Counted from the first letter of the stretch, positions 17,290 to 27,527 are shown. The stretch is 64,000 nucleotides of DNA from Draconibacterium orientale (GCF_000626635.1 NZ_CP007451.1:4384501-4448500); one strand, 5' to 3'. The notes: generated by a model from the sequence alone, not told the origin. Program-made: numbers and translations.

Positions 17290-20200
17290 ATGATTCATTA
17301 CATTAATTTGCAGTTGGCTTCCTTAGGTCAGCCAACGTTTAATGATGATTCAGACTCGGGCACAAAATACGCCAATTCAAAATTTCAGGTATTAACCGAA
17401 GGCCTGGTAAAAAGTTTCCGCGAAAAATCGCGCTTACTAAGCGAGCACATGTCTCCGGCCGATGCACGGATTCAGCATTTTATCGATGATTACTTAAAAG
17501 AGCTTGAATTTGATAAGCCTTATCGTTTGCCAAATAATACACTGGTGCTGAATCAGAAAAAAATGGCGCGCGAACTGAGTCTGCCACCAAACGACAATGA
17601 GTTTAAAAGCGATTTACTGAGTTCGTACCGTTTAAAGCAAGGAGTTTTGAATAATCCTGCTGCAGATAAGCGCACCACAAAAGGAACGTTCCATATTGTA
17701 CGTGGCGGACTTCCGGTACCTGCCGATAAAAAAGAAGTGCCGAAAATTACTTTCGCACACCTGTTGCATAACGCACTAAAACCTACTGATGAGTTAATGA
17801 CTTTGCCTTTTACATCGGCACAAGATGAGAAAGCCAAAGTGATGGTGTCGTTGCTGTTGCGTCCCGTAGTGTGCCCTGAAGTGCCGGGTATAGTTAGTGA
17901 AAAGAGTATGGAAGTACGCTTTTTTGCACCGGGAAGTTTGGTGAGTAACCTCGACTTTGTTGAAACCATTTTTGGAAATGCCGGCGACCCCAACCTGGCG
18001 GTAAACGATGCTGCACTTGATGTTGAGCACTGGACCGGCCACACCGGATGTATAATTTTAGCACCACACCTTACGAAGCTTAAGAAAAAGGATGTTGGTT
18101 TGCCACATTATGATGATGCATCGGAGCGCCAGAAGCGCGACGGCATGTGCTGGAAAGATGAGAATGAGTTGTACAACGATGGTTCAGCATTTAAACTAAC
18201 CTGTCGCGATGAACGCGGCGTAGTGGTTACACTTATTGCCGATAATTATTACGGGTATTCCAAGAAAGAGATAAAAACACAAATCAGCTATTCGGCCAAC
18301 CTGTATGGTTTGGTTGAAGAAGAACATGCCGGTGGCGCTATTGCTTTCCCGCGCGGAAATATGAGCGACAGTGTTTTTGGAACCAATTTCACCAAAAAAT
18401 TCGATCAGCCTTATTCGTTCGATGAAGCGAAAAAACTGCTGGGCAACCGCATCGAGGTACAGGAAGGAAATTATGCCATCGATAAAAGATATCCGGATGT
18501 GGTTTACATTCCTGAAAACGCCGACATTGATGTGGAGAAAAGTTCGGTAAGCTGGAAATACAAAAACAAAGACTACAGCCTGAAACTGTCGCCAAATAAA
18601 GTTTACGTTCATCCTACCGGGCATAAATTTCAATTGGTAAAACATCCAACACAAGCTATGTGGCGTATTATCGACACCGCACCGGAAGGAATGTTCTGCC
18701 ATAAGCCAAGCACGGTTTCCGGAGGTGGAAAATCCGAGATCTCAAAATCGATGCAAAATGCCATTAAATATGGTTCGTTTTATATCGAAAACCTGGAGCA
18801 GGTTGAAAACATGGTGGATGAAATCATTAACAAAGATTATTCGAACCGATGGAAAGAGGTGCGCCCCGATGCCGATCCGTCGCGTTCGTTCCTGAGCAAA
18901 GAACGTACGTTGGGATCGGCTGTGAAATTATTAACGCCATCCGATCAGTACAGCGACGAATACAATAAATTTCTGAAAGATTTGCCCGACAATGTTCGCA
19001 CACTGGCCTTTTTTGTTAAACGCCACTACCGCGGTAATGAAGAGAGAGGATTAAAATGGCGCGAATTATTTAATGTTGAAATAGTAAATGGCCGCCCCGG
19101 AAATGTGTTGCGATACAAACACAACCCGATTGTAGCCAGTTATGTACGCATTGGATTTAACGAAGAAGGACGCTGGTATTTGCATAAACTGCGTTCGGAT
19201 TTTGTACCGTCGATGAAAATTCAAACTGAGGATGATATTTCGGCAACTATTACAGTACCGTCAAACCGCCTGAAGGATTTGAATGCGGAATACAATAACC
19301 CAAGCGTAAAACTGGTTGCCAATTGCGAGAGCTATTTATTTCAGCGTCCTGATGAAGCAGTAATCAGAGGTTACGATAAGGAAGCAGAAAAGGAAATTGT
19401 GGATAATAACACCTTCCTGACGAATTACGAGCCGCTAACCCGCGAGAATGCTATCGAACTGATTGACGAGGCGATTAGTTTCGAGAAATATACCAAACCG
19501 GTTAAAAACTTTATTAAAGAGGTGGCTGAAAGCGATAGCGATAACTACTTTGTTACACCTTCGCATCCGAGAATTGTGGACGGCGAGCCAACAAAGAACC
19601 CTCGTTACCTGCAACGCAACATATTTAAGGAGGAAACACAAGACTCGTACCTCGGTGAAATTGGTGTGCGCTTGTTCCGAAAAATAAAGGACAAAGATCC
19701 GGTGGTTTGGCCTGTTAACGCCGTATTGCCCGGACGAAGAAACAATCCTGTCGATAAAAAAGCCGGAATTCGCCCGCTGGCAGTTTATAATCCGATTCAT
19801 TACCAGGAGCTGCCTGAGTTGTTTATGGATTTTGTGGCAAGTATTACCGGAAAATCGCCATCAACCACCGGTGCCGGATTGGAAGGAGCGCTAACCAAAG
19901 GGCCGTTTAACATGCTGGTGCCAACCACCGACCTGAACAACGCCTTGTTGTCGTATATTCTTACCGAATACCAGGGATTTAGTTCGGCAGCAGGTTATAT
20001 TGGCTCGGAAAACCGTTTTGACCACGATATCAGTATTCTTATTCCTGAAATTTGGGCACGTTTGGTGCCTGAAGATCGCGATCCGAAAAAACTGATTGAA
20101 AATGGCTGTTTGGAAAAACTGGAGGACTTTGAATACAAAGGACAAAAAGTACTGGCCAGCCGTTTGGGCTACCGGATTACCAAAAACTTCGCTTTCCGTT

Positions 20201-20712
20201 GTATGAACCGCTTGTTCGACGAGCCGCTGGCGGTATTTAACGAGCGCATGTTAAAGCCCGAGCTTCAGGGAATGGACGATTATGTTGACGGCATAAACAA
20301 CATTACCGAAGCGATGCAACGTGCCGCGCTGCCATTCTTCGAAGATGGAAGCGTTGAATCTGCTATTCCGCCGCTGAAAGTGTTGCTGCATGTTATGGCT
20401 TATGGCCATTTCGAAGGCAAAGATATCAGCGATCCGGAGCTGCGTAAACTTTTCGAAAGGGAAGAGGTGCTAAAAAGCGACTGGTATAAAGCCCGCCTGA
20501 AACTGAAGCAAGAGAGGGATATGGCATTCCTTGTGGAGCAAATTGCTTACTTGCAGGAATTTAAAAACAACGAAAACAATGCTGTGCTGGTTGCCGAAAT
20601 GGATATTGATGGGCGCATTGCGAAGGCTAAAGAGCACCTGAAATATGTTGAGTCGAACCAATACCTGAAAGACCTGGTTGGTACTATTGGTGCCGATCCG
20701 CTGTGTAAATAA
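17290..20712 (+). CDS. Putative PPi-type phosphoenolpyruvate carboxykinase
   Basis: The 1140-residue protein resembles the large PPi-dependent PEP carboxykinases known from Propionibacterium and Entamoeba, which interconvert oxaloacetate with PEP using pyrophosphate. The basis is recall of family length and segments such as INLQLASLGQPTF and SPADARIQHFIDDYL near the N-terminus. TVSGGGKSEISKS near residue 475 is a P-loop-like kinase motif. There is no signal peptide or membrane segment. The upstream ATG 17238 is better placed behind the promoter but is one base out of frame: removing one A from the A7 run at 17244-17250 would join MNKK to this frame, adding 17 residues. A strong terminator follows. 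An ATP- or GTP-type enzyme is excluded by size. Confidence 0.65.
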   Translation: MIHYINLQLASLGQPTFNDDSDSGTKYANSKFQVLTEGLVKSFREKSRLLSEHMSPADARIQHFIDDYLKELEFDKPYRLPNNTLVLNQKKMARELSLPPNDNEFKSDLLSSYRLKQGVLNNPAADKRTTKGTFHIVRGGLPVPADKKEVPKITFAHLLHNALKPTDELMTLPFTSAQDEKAKVMVSLLLRPVVCPEVPGIVSEKSMEVRFFAPGSLVSNLDFVETIFGNAGDPNLAVNDAALDVEHWTGHTGCIILAPHLTKLKKKDVGLPHYDDASERQKRDGMCWKDENELYNDGSAFKLTCRDERGVVVTLIADNYYGYSKKEIKTQISYSANLYGLVEEEHAGGAIAFPRGNMSDSVFGTNFTKKFDQPYSFDEAKKLLGNRIEVQEGNYAIDKRYPDVVYIPENADIDVEKSSVSWKYKNKDYSLKLSPNKVYVHPTGHKFQLVKHPTQAMWRIIDTAPEGMFCHKPSTVSGGGKSEISKSMQNAIKYGSFYIENLEQVENMVDEIINKDYSNRWKEVRPDADPSRSFLSKERTLGSAVKLLTPSDQYSDEYNKFLKDLPDNVRTLAFFVKRHYRGNEERGLKWRELFNVEIVNGRPGNVLRYKHNPIVASYVRIGFNEEGRWYLHKLRSDFVPSMKIQTEDDISATITVPSNRLKDLNAEYNNPSVKLVANCESYLFQRPDEAVIRGYDKEAEKEIVDNNTFLTNYEPLTRENAIELIDEAISFEKYTKPVKNFIKEVAESDSDNYFVTPSHPRIVDGEPTKNPRYLQRNIFKEETQDSYLGEIGVRLFRKIKDKDPVVWPVNAVLPGRRNNPVDKKAGIRPLAVYNPIHYQELPELFMDFVASITGKSPSTTGAGLEGALTKGPFNMLVPTTDLNNALLSYILTEYQGFSSAAGYIGSENRFDHDISILIPEIWARLVPEDRDPKKLIENGCLEKLEDFEYKGQKVLASRLGYRITKNFAFRCMNRLFDEPLAVFNERMLKPELQGMDDYVDGINNITEAMQRAALPFFEDGSVESAIPPLKVLLHVMAYGHFEGKDISDPELRKLFEREEVLKSDWYKARLKLKQERDMAFLVEQIAYLQEFKNNENNAVLVAEMDIDGRIAKAKEHLKYVESNQYLKDLVGTIGADPLCK

Positions 20713-20739
20713 GACGTAGATACATAAAGCCAAATAGTG

Positions 20740-20778
20740 AAGGTTCCGTTTGTTGATTCGAACGGAACCTTTTTTTGT
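20740..20778 (+). terminator. Terminator after PPi-PEPCK-like gene
   Basis: AGGTTCCGTT (20741-20750) and AACGGAACCT (20761-20770) form a perfect 10-bp stem with a 10-base loop and seven further T. Confidence 0.93.
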
Positions 20779-20857
20779 GCCTTTCTTGTAAACATTTGCG
20801 CTGCACTGCCGGTTGTTATTCAATAATTAAACGCTGTTAACTAAATAAACAATAGAA

Positions 20858-21478
20858 ATGAACTCAAGAAAACTCTCGATCATTACCGGAGTCAGTTATC
20901 TGATCATATTTTTTGCGGCCATATTTGCCAATTTTGTTATGTTGGAGTCTCTCAAACAAAACCCGCTTGAAACGATCCGGCTTAATCATATGGCTGTGCG
21001 CTTTGGAATATTGGCATTTTTAATCACCGCCTTATTCGATGTGGTAGTTGCCTGGGGGCTTTTTAATTTATATCGCAAGCACCAATTTACACGTTTAAGC
21101 ACCTATTTTCGGTTGATGCATGCCGCAATTATGGGAGTTGCTGTTTTTGCACTGGTGCTTACGTTGAATTTGGATTCGGCAAATGAGATTTTGTACCAGG
21201 TAAATGTGTTTGAAATAATCTGGCTCATTGGTTTATTCTTTTTTTGCGCACACCTGATTTTACTCTCAACTATTATTAAAAAGCCTAAGTGGATTGCAGT
21301 ATTTCTTACCGTTGCCGGAATTATGTATATGGTTGATACAGCAGCACATTTTCTATTGCCCAATTATGCCGAATTGGCCGGAGTATTCCTGGCTTTGGTG
21401 GCTGTGCCAAGTATATTTGGCGAAATGGCATTTACGGTTTGGTTGCTTGTAAAAGGCGGAAAGGAAAATTGGAATTAG
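20858..21478 (+). CDS. DUF4386 family membrane protein
   Basis: This is a 206-residue protein with six clear hydrophobic segments, starting MNSRKLSIITGVSYLIIFFAAIFANF. The pattern KLSIITGVSYLIIFF, FGILAFLITALFDVVVAWGL and a helix with RLMHAAIMGVAVFAL is that of DUF4386, a family of inner-membrane proteins without known function. It is a single gene after a strong terminator, and the ATG has an upstream AT-rich leader but no recognisable ribosome binding site, as is normal here. Confidence 0.85.
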   Translation: MNSRKLSIITGVSYLIIFFAAIFANFVMLESLKQNPLETIRLNHMAVRFGILAFLITALFDVVVAWGLFNLYRKHQFTRLSTYFRLMHAAIMGVAVFALVLTLNLDSANEILYQVNVFEIIWLIGLFFFCAHLILLSTIIKKPKWIAVFLTVAGIMYMVDTAAHFLLPNYAELAGVFLALVAVPSIFGEMAFTVWLLVKGGKENWN

Positions 21479-21643
21479 ATTACTAAGAGATTGATGGAAG
21501 ATTGAATTGGATTGTCAAATTGTTAAACTGATAAATTGTAATTCATACTCATCTGCTTGTGCTGTTTCTTTGTGAAACTTCGTGTTTCTCTTTAGTGGAA
21601 TATTTTAGCATGGAACTATGGATTTAAGATGGAAGGGAGGTGT

Positions 21644-23329
21644 TTAAAATCCGGCAGCTTGCCCGTCTTTTCTCGATTCGGATGCTCCGTAATACACTCT
21701 GTTTCCCTTGTCCCACATAATGGCCTGGTAGCCGCCGTACGGGCCAAGTGCATATCCAATCCGGTGTCCTTTGCTCATTAATTCGCGAATGGTTTGGTAT
21801 TCAAAGCCACTCTCTAGCGAAACGCGACCGCCGTCATTCATTTTTTCACCTGTTGGCTGGCTCGAGCCGTCGTGGCTGATTCGTGGTGCATCACCGGCTT
21901 CCTGCAGGTTCATGCCAAAATCGATCAGGTTGCAAACAATTTGCACGTGTCCCTGTGGTTGCATGGCACCGCCCATTAATCCAAAGCTGATGTAGGGTTC
22001 ACCATCTTTTGTAATAAATGCCGGAATAATAGTATGAAAAGGGCGTTTGTGCGGTTCGTAAACATTCATGTGGCCTTCTTCCAATGAAAACAATTCACCA
22101 CGATCCTGAAGAATAAAACCCAATTTTCCGGGCGTCATTCCCGAACCCATGCCGCGGTAGTTACTTTGAATAAGCGAAACCATATTGCCATCTTTGTCCG
22201 CGGTCGTCAAATAGATCGTATTTCCTTGTTCCAGCTCGCCGGCAGGATAGGAGCGGGCTGCACGGTTTTCATCGATTAATGCCGCTCTTTCTTTTCCGTA
22301 TGCTTTCGAGATCAGTTCTTCAATCGGCAAATTATTGAAATCCATGTCGGAATAATATTTCGCGCGGTCTTCGTAGGCCAGTTTTTTGGCTTCAATAAAA
22401 AGGTGCATGTATTCCGGAGAGCCAAAGCCCATGCTTGCAATATCGTAGTTCTCCAGGATGTTCAGCATCTGTAGCACGGCTGTTCCCTGTCCGTTTGGCG
22501 GAAGCTCCCAAACGTCGTAACCCCGGTAATTGGTAGAAATAGGCTCCACCCATTCTGAATGATGATCTTCAAAGTCTTTCATACTTAAAAAACCTCCCTG
22601 TTCGCGCACATATTTTACAATCTTCTCGGCTATTTCTCCTTTGTAAAATACATCGCGACCTTGTTCTGCAATTAGTTTAAACGTGTTGGCGAGGTATGGA
22701 TTCTTAAATATTTCACCTTTTTTAGGCGCTTTTCCATCGGGCATGAAAATTTCTTCAAAACCCGGGTATTGACTTAAAAAGGTACTGCGCTCCCAGTAGT
22801 AGGCAATAAGTTCAGTTAGTGGAAATCCATTCTCGGCATAAGAAATGGCGGGGTTGAGGACTTCTTTCATCGGCAGACTGCCAAATTTATTGTGTAGCTC
22901 AAACCAGCCGTCAACACACCCCGGTACTGAAATTGGCAGTAGTCCGTACGACGGTATTTTTTCATAACCATTTTGCTTGAAATAATCGAGCGTTAATTCA
23001 TAAGGCGAGCGCCCGCTGGCATTTAAGCCGTATAGTTTTTTTGTTTTAGCATCCCAAACAATGGCAAACAAATCGCCGCCCATGCCGTTTCCGGTGGGTT
23101 CAACCAGCCCCAAAACAGCGTTGGCAGCAATGGCTGCATCAATGGCATTTCCGCCGGCTTTTAAAATGTCAATTGCCGCTTGCGTGGCCAAAGGCTGGCT
23201 GGTACATGCCATCCCGTTTTGTGCGATTACCTCGCTGCGGGTGGCAAACGTGAGGCCGGTTATGCGATCTTGTGCAAATAGTGGAACTGCTAAAAGAATT
23301 GATAAAAGTGATAGCGCTATTTTTTTCAT
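21644..23329 (-). CDS. ggt: Gamma-glutamyltransferase
   Basis: GGT cleaves glutathione and other gamma-glutamyl compounds in the periplasm and is made as a proenzyme that cuts itself. The start at 23329 gives a clean signal peptide, MKKIALSLLSILLAVPLFAQ; an in-frame ATG 24 bases upstream adds eight polar residues and is less likely. The family features are GNAIDAAIAANAVLGLVEPTGNGMGGD in the large subunit, and EQGNTIYLTTADKDGN, where the first Thr aligns with the nucleophile and cleavage point. The later SNYRGMGSGM and YISFGLMGGAMQPQGHVQ segments are also present. The length of about 560 residues is normal. Confidence 0.94.
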   Translation of the reverse strand: MKKIALSLLSILLAVPLFAQDRITGLTFATRSEVIAQNGMACTSQPLATQAAIDILKAGGNAIDAAIAANAVLGLVEPTGNGMGGDLFAIVWDAKTKKLYGLNASGRSPYELTLDYFKQNGYEKIPSYGLLPISVPGCVDGWFELHNKFGSLPMKEVLNPAISYAENGFPLTELIAYYWERSTFLSQYPGFEEIFMPDGKAPKKGEIFKNPYLANTFKLIAEQGRDVFYKGEIAEKIVKYVREQGGFLSMKDFEDHHSEWVEPISTNYRGYDVWELPPNGQGTAVLQMLNILENYDIASMGFGSPEYMHLFIEAKKLAYEDRAKYYSDMDFNNLPIEELISKAYGKERAALIDENRAARSYPAGELEQGNTIYLTTADKDGNMVSLIQSNYRGMGSGMTPGKLGFILQDRGELFSLEEGHMNVYEPHKRPFHTIIPAFITKDGEPYISFGLMGGAMQPQGHVQIVCNLIDFGMNLQEAGDAPRISHDGSSQPTGEKMNDGGRVSLESGFEYQTIRELMSKGHRIGYALGPYGGYQAIMWDKGNRVYYGASESRKDGQAAGF

Positions 23330-23382
23330 ATTGCGATAGAATGATTTATACACCCAGGTTATAACGAAAGCTCTAATCTCAG

Positions 23383-23906
23383 CGGGGTTAGTTCCCCGAA
23401 GCTCTGCTTCGAAAATAATTTTAAATTTGTTATGTGAGCGAATTTATTCATAAGAGTCATAATGTTTCCGTACTTCTTTACCATTTTGTATGTCCAGCTA
23501 AGTACAGGCGAGTCGTTTTTGACAAAGAGGTTGATGAAAGTTTGAAACAAATATGTATTGAAATCTCGAAGCGTTTTGAAATTCTTTTTATTGAGATTGG
23601 TACAGATAACGACCACGTTCATTTTTTGATACAAAGTGTTCCAATGTTGAGCCCAACTAGAATCATTCAGACAGTAAAAAGTATTACAGCGAAACAAATT
23701 TTCAAGCTTCATCCAAAAGTCAGGCAGCAACTGTGGGGAGGAGAATTTTGGACAAAAGGGTTTTATGTTAGTTCGGTTGGAGCTCATGGTGATGAAGATA
23801 CAATTCAAAGATATGTACAAGCACAAGGAAGACAAAAGGAATATCAGAAACTGCATGTTCAGCAACTTAGCTTATTCTGATACCTCGTCAGCTCTGCTGC
23901 GAGGTA
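23383..23906 (+). mobile_element. IS200/IS605-type insertion sequence, tnpA only
   Basis: A single Y1 transposase gene is bordered by imperfect palindromes: CGAAGCTCTGCTTCG at 23397-23411 (with CGGGG/CCCCG just before it) on the left, and TACCTCG...CGAGGTA around TCAGCTCTGCTG at 23881-23906 on the right. The shared AGCTCTGCT core in both hairpins fits the subterminal hairpins of this family. The exact cleavage sites and the target tetranucleotide cannot be read from one copy. No tnpB or omega RNA is present. Confidence 0.8.
23434..23880 (+). CDS. tnpA: IS200/IS605 family transposase TnpA (Y1)
   Basis: TnpA moves its element as single-stranded DNA. The HUH motif is HVHFLI near residue 63, and the conserved Tyr is in KGFYVSSVGAHGDED near residue 117. 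The length of 148 residues is full and there is no internal stop, so the element may be active. The start is GTG at 23434; an overlapping ATG two bases earlier is out of frame. The element lies between ggt and the nuclease gene and disrupts neither. Confidence 0.93.
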   Translation: MSEFIHKSHNVSVLLYHFVCPAKYRRVVFDKEVDESLKQICIEISKRFEILFIEIGTDNDHVHFLIQSVPMLSPTRIIQTVKSITAKQIFKLHPKVRQQLWGGEFWTKGFYVSSVGAHGDEDTIQRYVQAQGRQKEYQKLHVQQLSLF

Positions 23907-23992
23907 GTTCATTTTAAGAAAATTTTATTGCATCAATTTCTTGTTTATTCACGCTAAACTATGAACTTTAAGCCCTGAACGATAACTGAAGT

Positions 23993-26842
23993 ATGGAAAG
24001 ATTTCTCTCGCAATGCGCTAAATTTATTTATCAAAAACATCAAAACGAGTTAAAAGATTTGTGTGTGGTTTTTCCGAACCGAAGAGCCGGCGTATTTTTT
24101 ACTCATTATCTGCAGAAAACGGTTGATGGAGCGGCGATTGGCCCCAATACAACCACGATAAATGAATTGATGGCATCGTATTCGACCATGCAAAAAGGTG
24201 AGAAACTGCAGCTGATTTCTTTGCTTTACGATGTATTCCTGAAACACACGAAGACCACTGAAACCTTTGATGAATTTTACTTTTGGGGCGAAATTCTGCT
24301 GGCCGATTTTAACGACATCGATCGCTACCTGGTAAATGCAAAAGACCTCTTTACCAACGTTTCTGATTTAAAAGAAATCGAATCGGTTTTTGATTACCTC
24401 ACCGATGAGCAGAAAAAGGCGCTGGAGCAGTTCTGGGGAAGTATGGCTGTGGTTGACAAAAAAGGGTTCAAGGAAAAATACATATCGATTTGGGATAAAC
24501 TGTATCCTGTTTACCAGGATTTTAAAAAGCAACTGGCCGAAAAGCAATTGGCTTACCCCGGAATGCAGGATCGGGAAGTGGCTGAAAATCTTGATGATAA
24601 TGAAAAAAGTTTCCCGTACAAAAAATATTATATCATAGGGTTGAATGCACTGAATGCCTGCGAAAAACGATTTTTTAAACATCTGCAAGCCTTAGGGAAG
24701 GCGGAATTTCTTTGGGATTACGATGAGTCATATCTCAACGATCAGCAAAATGAAGCCGGTCATTTCCTGCGAACAAACCTGGTGGAATTTCCACAACCCG
24801 ACGATTTTGAATTGGATACTACGCAGTTTAACCATTGGAAAAACATGAAAATGGTGGCAGTTTCGTCGGTTTACGGGCAGGCACAGCAGATTCCGAATTT
24901 TCTGGATGAAACAAAAAAATCGTACAAAAAAGAGTTTGACAATACGGCGATAGTTCTGGCCGATGAAAGTTTGTTGTTTTCGGCGCTGGGAGCGGTGCCT
25001 GCAAATATCGACAAGGTAAATGTTACCATGGGGTATTCGGTACGAAATTCGGTGGTTTACGGCTTTTTAATGTTGCTGGTAACTTTGCTGAAAAACAAAC
25101 GAAAAGAAGGCGATAATTTCGTGGCCTATTACCGTTATGTAACCGATGTTTTGAATCATCAGTTGTTGGGTGAGACCGAAACCGATGCTTGCAAAGCATA
25201 CATTAATCAGTTGAAAAATTATAACCGAATTACGGTGCCGCTTGCCGATATTGATTTCTCTCCATTGCACCAACAGATATTTACCCTGCCCGAAAAAACA
25301 GCGGATTACAGTTCGTACTTTTTAGATGTATTGGCTGCATTTTATGGTCATTTAAAAGATTCTGAGATTGACAATGCAATGCTTCTGGAATTGATCTATT
25401 CCATTTATCAAGCCATTGAAAAACTAAAAACAGTTGTTGATGATGTATTGAGTGAGCAACAGCGCGAAATTAGTGAGGCTGTTTATTTTCGATTGTTTTC
25501 GCAATATCTTGGACAGGTTTCTGTGGCTTTTGAAGGCGAACCACTGAGTGGAATGCAGGTAATGGGAATTCTGGAAACACGTTGTTTGGATTTTGAAAAT
25601 CTGATCATTCTCGGACTCAACGAAAATAAATGGCCGCGAAAATTCACCGCTCCGTCGTTTATCCCGTTTAATATTCGTTTAGGGTTTGGCTTGCCGGGCA
25701 TCGATGAGCAGGATGCTATGTATGCCTATTATTTCTATCGGCTTATTCAGCGCGCAAAAAATATAACTGCCACTTACAGCGTGGTGAAAGAGGGAATGGG
25801 AACAGGTGAACTCAGTCGTTACGGTTACCAATTGCAATACGATTCGGTGCATAAACCGGCAATGTTGAATCTCGATTTTTCGTTTTCTAATGATCCGGTT
25901 GAGGAAATTCGCATAAAAAGCTCGAAAGACATAGTGGCGAAATTGCTGGCTAATAATTCAGAGGATCATCCGCTTTCGCCAAGTGCCATTAATACTTACC
26001 TGAACTGTAAGTTGAAATTTTACTATCAATATGTAGTGCGCTTGCCCGAGCCGGAAGAGGTAAAAGAAGAGATTGACGGTGTTGTTTTTGGGAATATTTT
26101 TCACGATACGCTGGAAGAGTTGTACAAGCCGTATATAGGTAGAGTCGTTGAGAAAAGTAATATCGAGAAAATTCAGAAAGACCGTGTTTGGCTGGAGAAT
26201 GAGGTGACCAAACAAATTGCCATACATTATTTGAAAAAGAAACTTCCACTTAAAGGCGAAATAAAGCTGGAGGGGAAAACTTTGCTGATTTTCGAAAATG
26301 CCATAACCTATTTACGTCAGCTCTTAAAAATTGACAAAGAAATGGCTCCATTTACTGTTGTTAGTTTGGAGCAGCGCTACAAACGATGGATAAATGCCGG
26401 CGAGAATAAAATATGTGTTGGAGGTATGATCGACCGGGTTGACCGTGCTGATGGCATAACCCGCGTGCTCGATTATAAAACCGGTAACGTAAAGACAACC
26501 AGATTTTCGAAAGTTGAAGATCTTTTTGTACGTGATGCGAAAGATCCCAAAAAGGAGATTTTGCAGGCTTTGATTTATTCGTGGGGATTAGCCACGGAAA
26601 CCAATGCAGCAGAAATTCAGGCGGCCATTTATCCGTTGCGCAGTTTATTTTCCGAGAATTTTACGGCAGCGGTAAAAATGAATTACAAAGACTTTTTCTT
26701 TGACGAAGTAGCTGAAGAATTTGAGGAGGAGTTGGCCGGATTGGTTTCAGAGATCTTTTCGGAAGAAAACGAGTTTGCACAAACCGAACACGACAAAAAG
26801 TGTGAGTACTGCGCCTATCGCGGAATCTGCAGAAGGTTTTGA
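23993..26842 (+). CDS. AddB-like PD-(D/E)XK nuclease
   Basis: The 949-residue protein looks like the AddB-type nuclease/inactivated helicase subunit of a RecBCD-like repair complex. The N-terminus (LCVVFPNRRAGVFFTHYL) is the degenerate helicase domain. The C-terminal nuclease has YLNCKLKFYYQYV near residue 670, GGMIDRVDRADGITRVLDYKTG near residue 810 with the catalytic Asp and Lys, and a terminal cluster CEYCAYRGIC that, with the upstream Cys, would hold a 4Fe-4S cluster. The AddA-type partner helicase is not in this window. Its role in double-strand break repair is by family. Confidence 0.9.
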   Translation: MERFLSQCAKFIYQKHQNELKDLCVVFPNRRAGVFFTHYLQKTVDGAAIGPNTTTINELMASYSTMQKGEKLQLISLLYDVFLKHTKTTETFDEFYFWGEILLADFNDIDRYLVNAKDLFTNVSDLKEIESVFDYLTDEQKKALEQFWGSMAVVDKKGFKEKYISIWDKLYPVYQDFKKQLAEKQLAYPGMQDREVAENLDDNEKSFPYKKYYIIGLNALNACEKRFFKHLQALGKAEFLWDYDESYLNDQQNEAGHFLRTNLVEFPQPDDFELDTTQFNHWKNMKMVAVSSVYGQAQQIPNFLDETKKSYKKEFDNTAIVLADESLLFSALGAVPANIDKVNVTMGYSVRNSVVYGFLMLLVTLLKNKRKEGDNFVAYYRYVTDVLNHQLLGETETDACKAYINQLKNYNRITVPLADIDFSPLHQQIFTLPEKTADYSSYFLDVLAAFYGHLKDSEIDNAMLLELIYSIYQAIEKLKTVVDDVLSEQQREISEAVYFRLFSQYLGQVSVAFEGEPLSGMQVMGILETRCLDFENLIILGLNENKWPRKFTAPSFIPFNIRLGFGLPGIDEQDAMYAYYFYRLIQRAKNITATYSVVKEGMGTGELSRYGYQLQYDSVHKPAMLNLDFSFSNDPVEEIRIKSSKDIVAKLLANNSEDHPLSPSAINTYLNCKLKFYYQYVVRLPEPEEVKEEIDGVVFGNIFHDTLEELYKPYIGRVVEKSNIEKIQKDRVWLENEVTKQIAIHYLKKKLPLKGEIKLEGKTLLIFENAITYLRQLLKIDKEMAPFTVVSLEQRYKRWINAGENKICVGGMIDRVDRADGITRVLDYKTGNVKTTRFSKVEDLFVRDAKDPKKEILQALIYSWGLATETNAAEIQAAIYPLRSLFSENFTAAVKMNYKDFFFDEVAEEFEEELAGLVSEIFSEENEFAQTEHDKKCEYCAYRGICRRF

Positions 26843-26897
26843 AAAAACTGAATATAAAGAGCCGGAATTGCTGAAAACTGTTTACTGATACTGTCAA

Positions 26898-27524
26898 CTA
26901 ATAAACGGCCAGCCAGTCAAAAATCTTTTCCGTTTTACGATAAATACTTTCGTAATCTTCTTTATCGTCGTATTCAAGTGTAATTGTTGGGATATTACGC
27001 TCAACTCCGCAGTAAGTTCCAAATGATCCCGGAGTAGGGTAACCCAAATCTGCAATTACCGGATATTCACAGAATTCAGCTATTTTCTCAGCCAGTACTT
27101 TTGCCGGGCCATCGTAGTTTACGCATTTTAACGGGGCATGCAATGTAAGAATGATGTCGGGTTTTAATTCTTTCAATAATTCGGTCATCTGCCGGGTTAT
27201 AAGTTCCGAACCGGCATGTGTTCCCGAGTAAAATTCATCTTTTTCCGTTTCAATCCAGTTTTTTGTTGGATAGTTGCGGTTCAGATCAACTCCATTATGG
27301 TTTCCACGTACACCGCGTTCTTTCCCCCATGGATTTAAGCAGGGAATAAAATTCAAGTGGTTAGTGACATTTTCAAAGTTAGCGCTCTCGAGATATCTCT
27401 TGATCACATATTCGCCTTGAGGTTCTTCGCCATGAAAAACACCAATTATTAGTATTGTTTTAGCAGTTGTTTGTTTCGAGGGTTTCTTAATTAATTCGAT
27501 TGTGTTGGTTGTTGTATCGCTCAT
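26898..27524 (-). CDS. M14-family zinc peptidase, murein peptide amidase-like
   Basis: The 208-residue protein has the M14 metallocarboxypeptidase zinc site: FHGEE near residue 31 gives His and Glu, and LTLHAP near residue 131 gives the second His. RGVRGNHNGVDLNRNYPTKNW is the substrate-binding Asn-Arg motif, and ITLEYDD near the end carries the catalytic Glu. This arrangement is closest to MpaA, which removes diaminopimelate from murein peptides, and to the small DUF2817-type relatives. There is no signal peptide, so it should be cytoplasmic, fitting peptidoglycan recycling. It lies 3 bases after the trmD stop, in the same transcript. Confidence 0.85.
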   Translation of the reverse strand: MSDTTTNTIELIKKPSKQTTAKTILIIGVFHGEEPQGEYVIKRYLESANFENVTNHLNFIPCLNPWGKERGVRGNHNGVDLNRNYPTKNWIETEKDEFYSGTHAGSELITRQMTELLKELKPDIILTLHAPLKCVNYDGPAKVLAEKIAEFCEYPVIADLGYPTPGSFGTYCGVERNIPTITLEYDDKEDYESIYRKTEKIFDWLAVY

Positions 27525-27527
27525 TGA

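Noticed and set aside
23434-23880. Possible RAYT transposase acting on the 37.4-kb palindromes
   Set aside because: The element's own end hairpins have an AGCTCTGCT core, unlike the CTTTAG core of the 37.4-kb cluster, so no link can be supported from this window.
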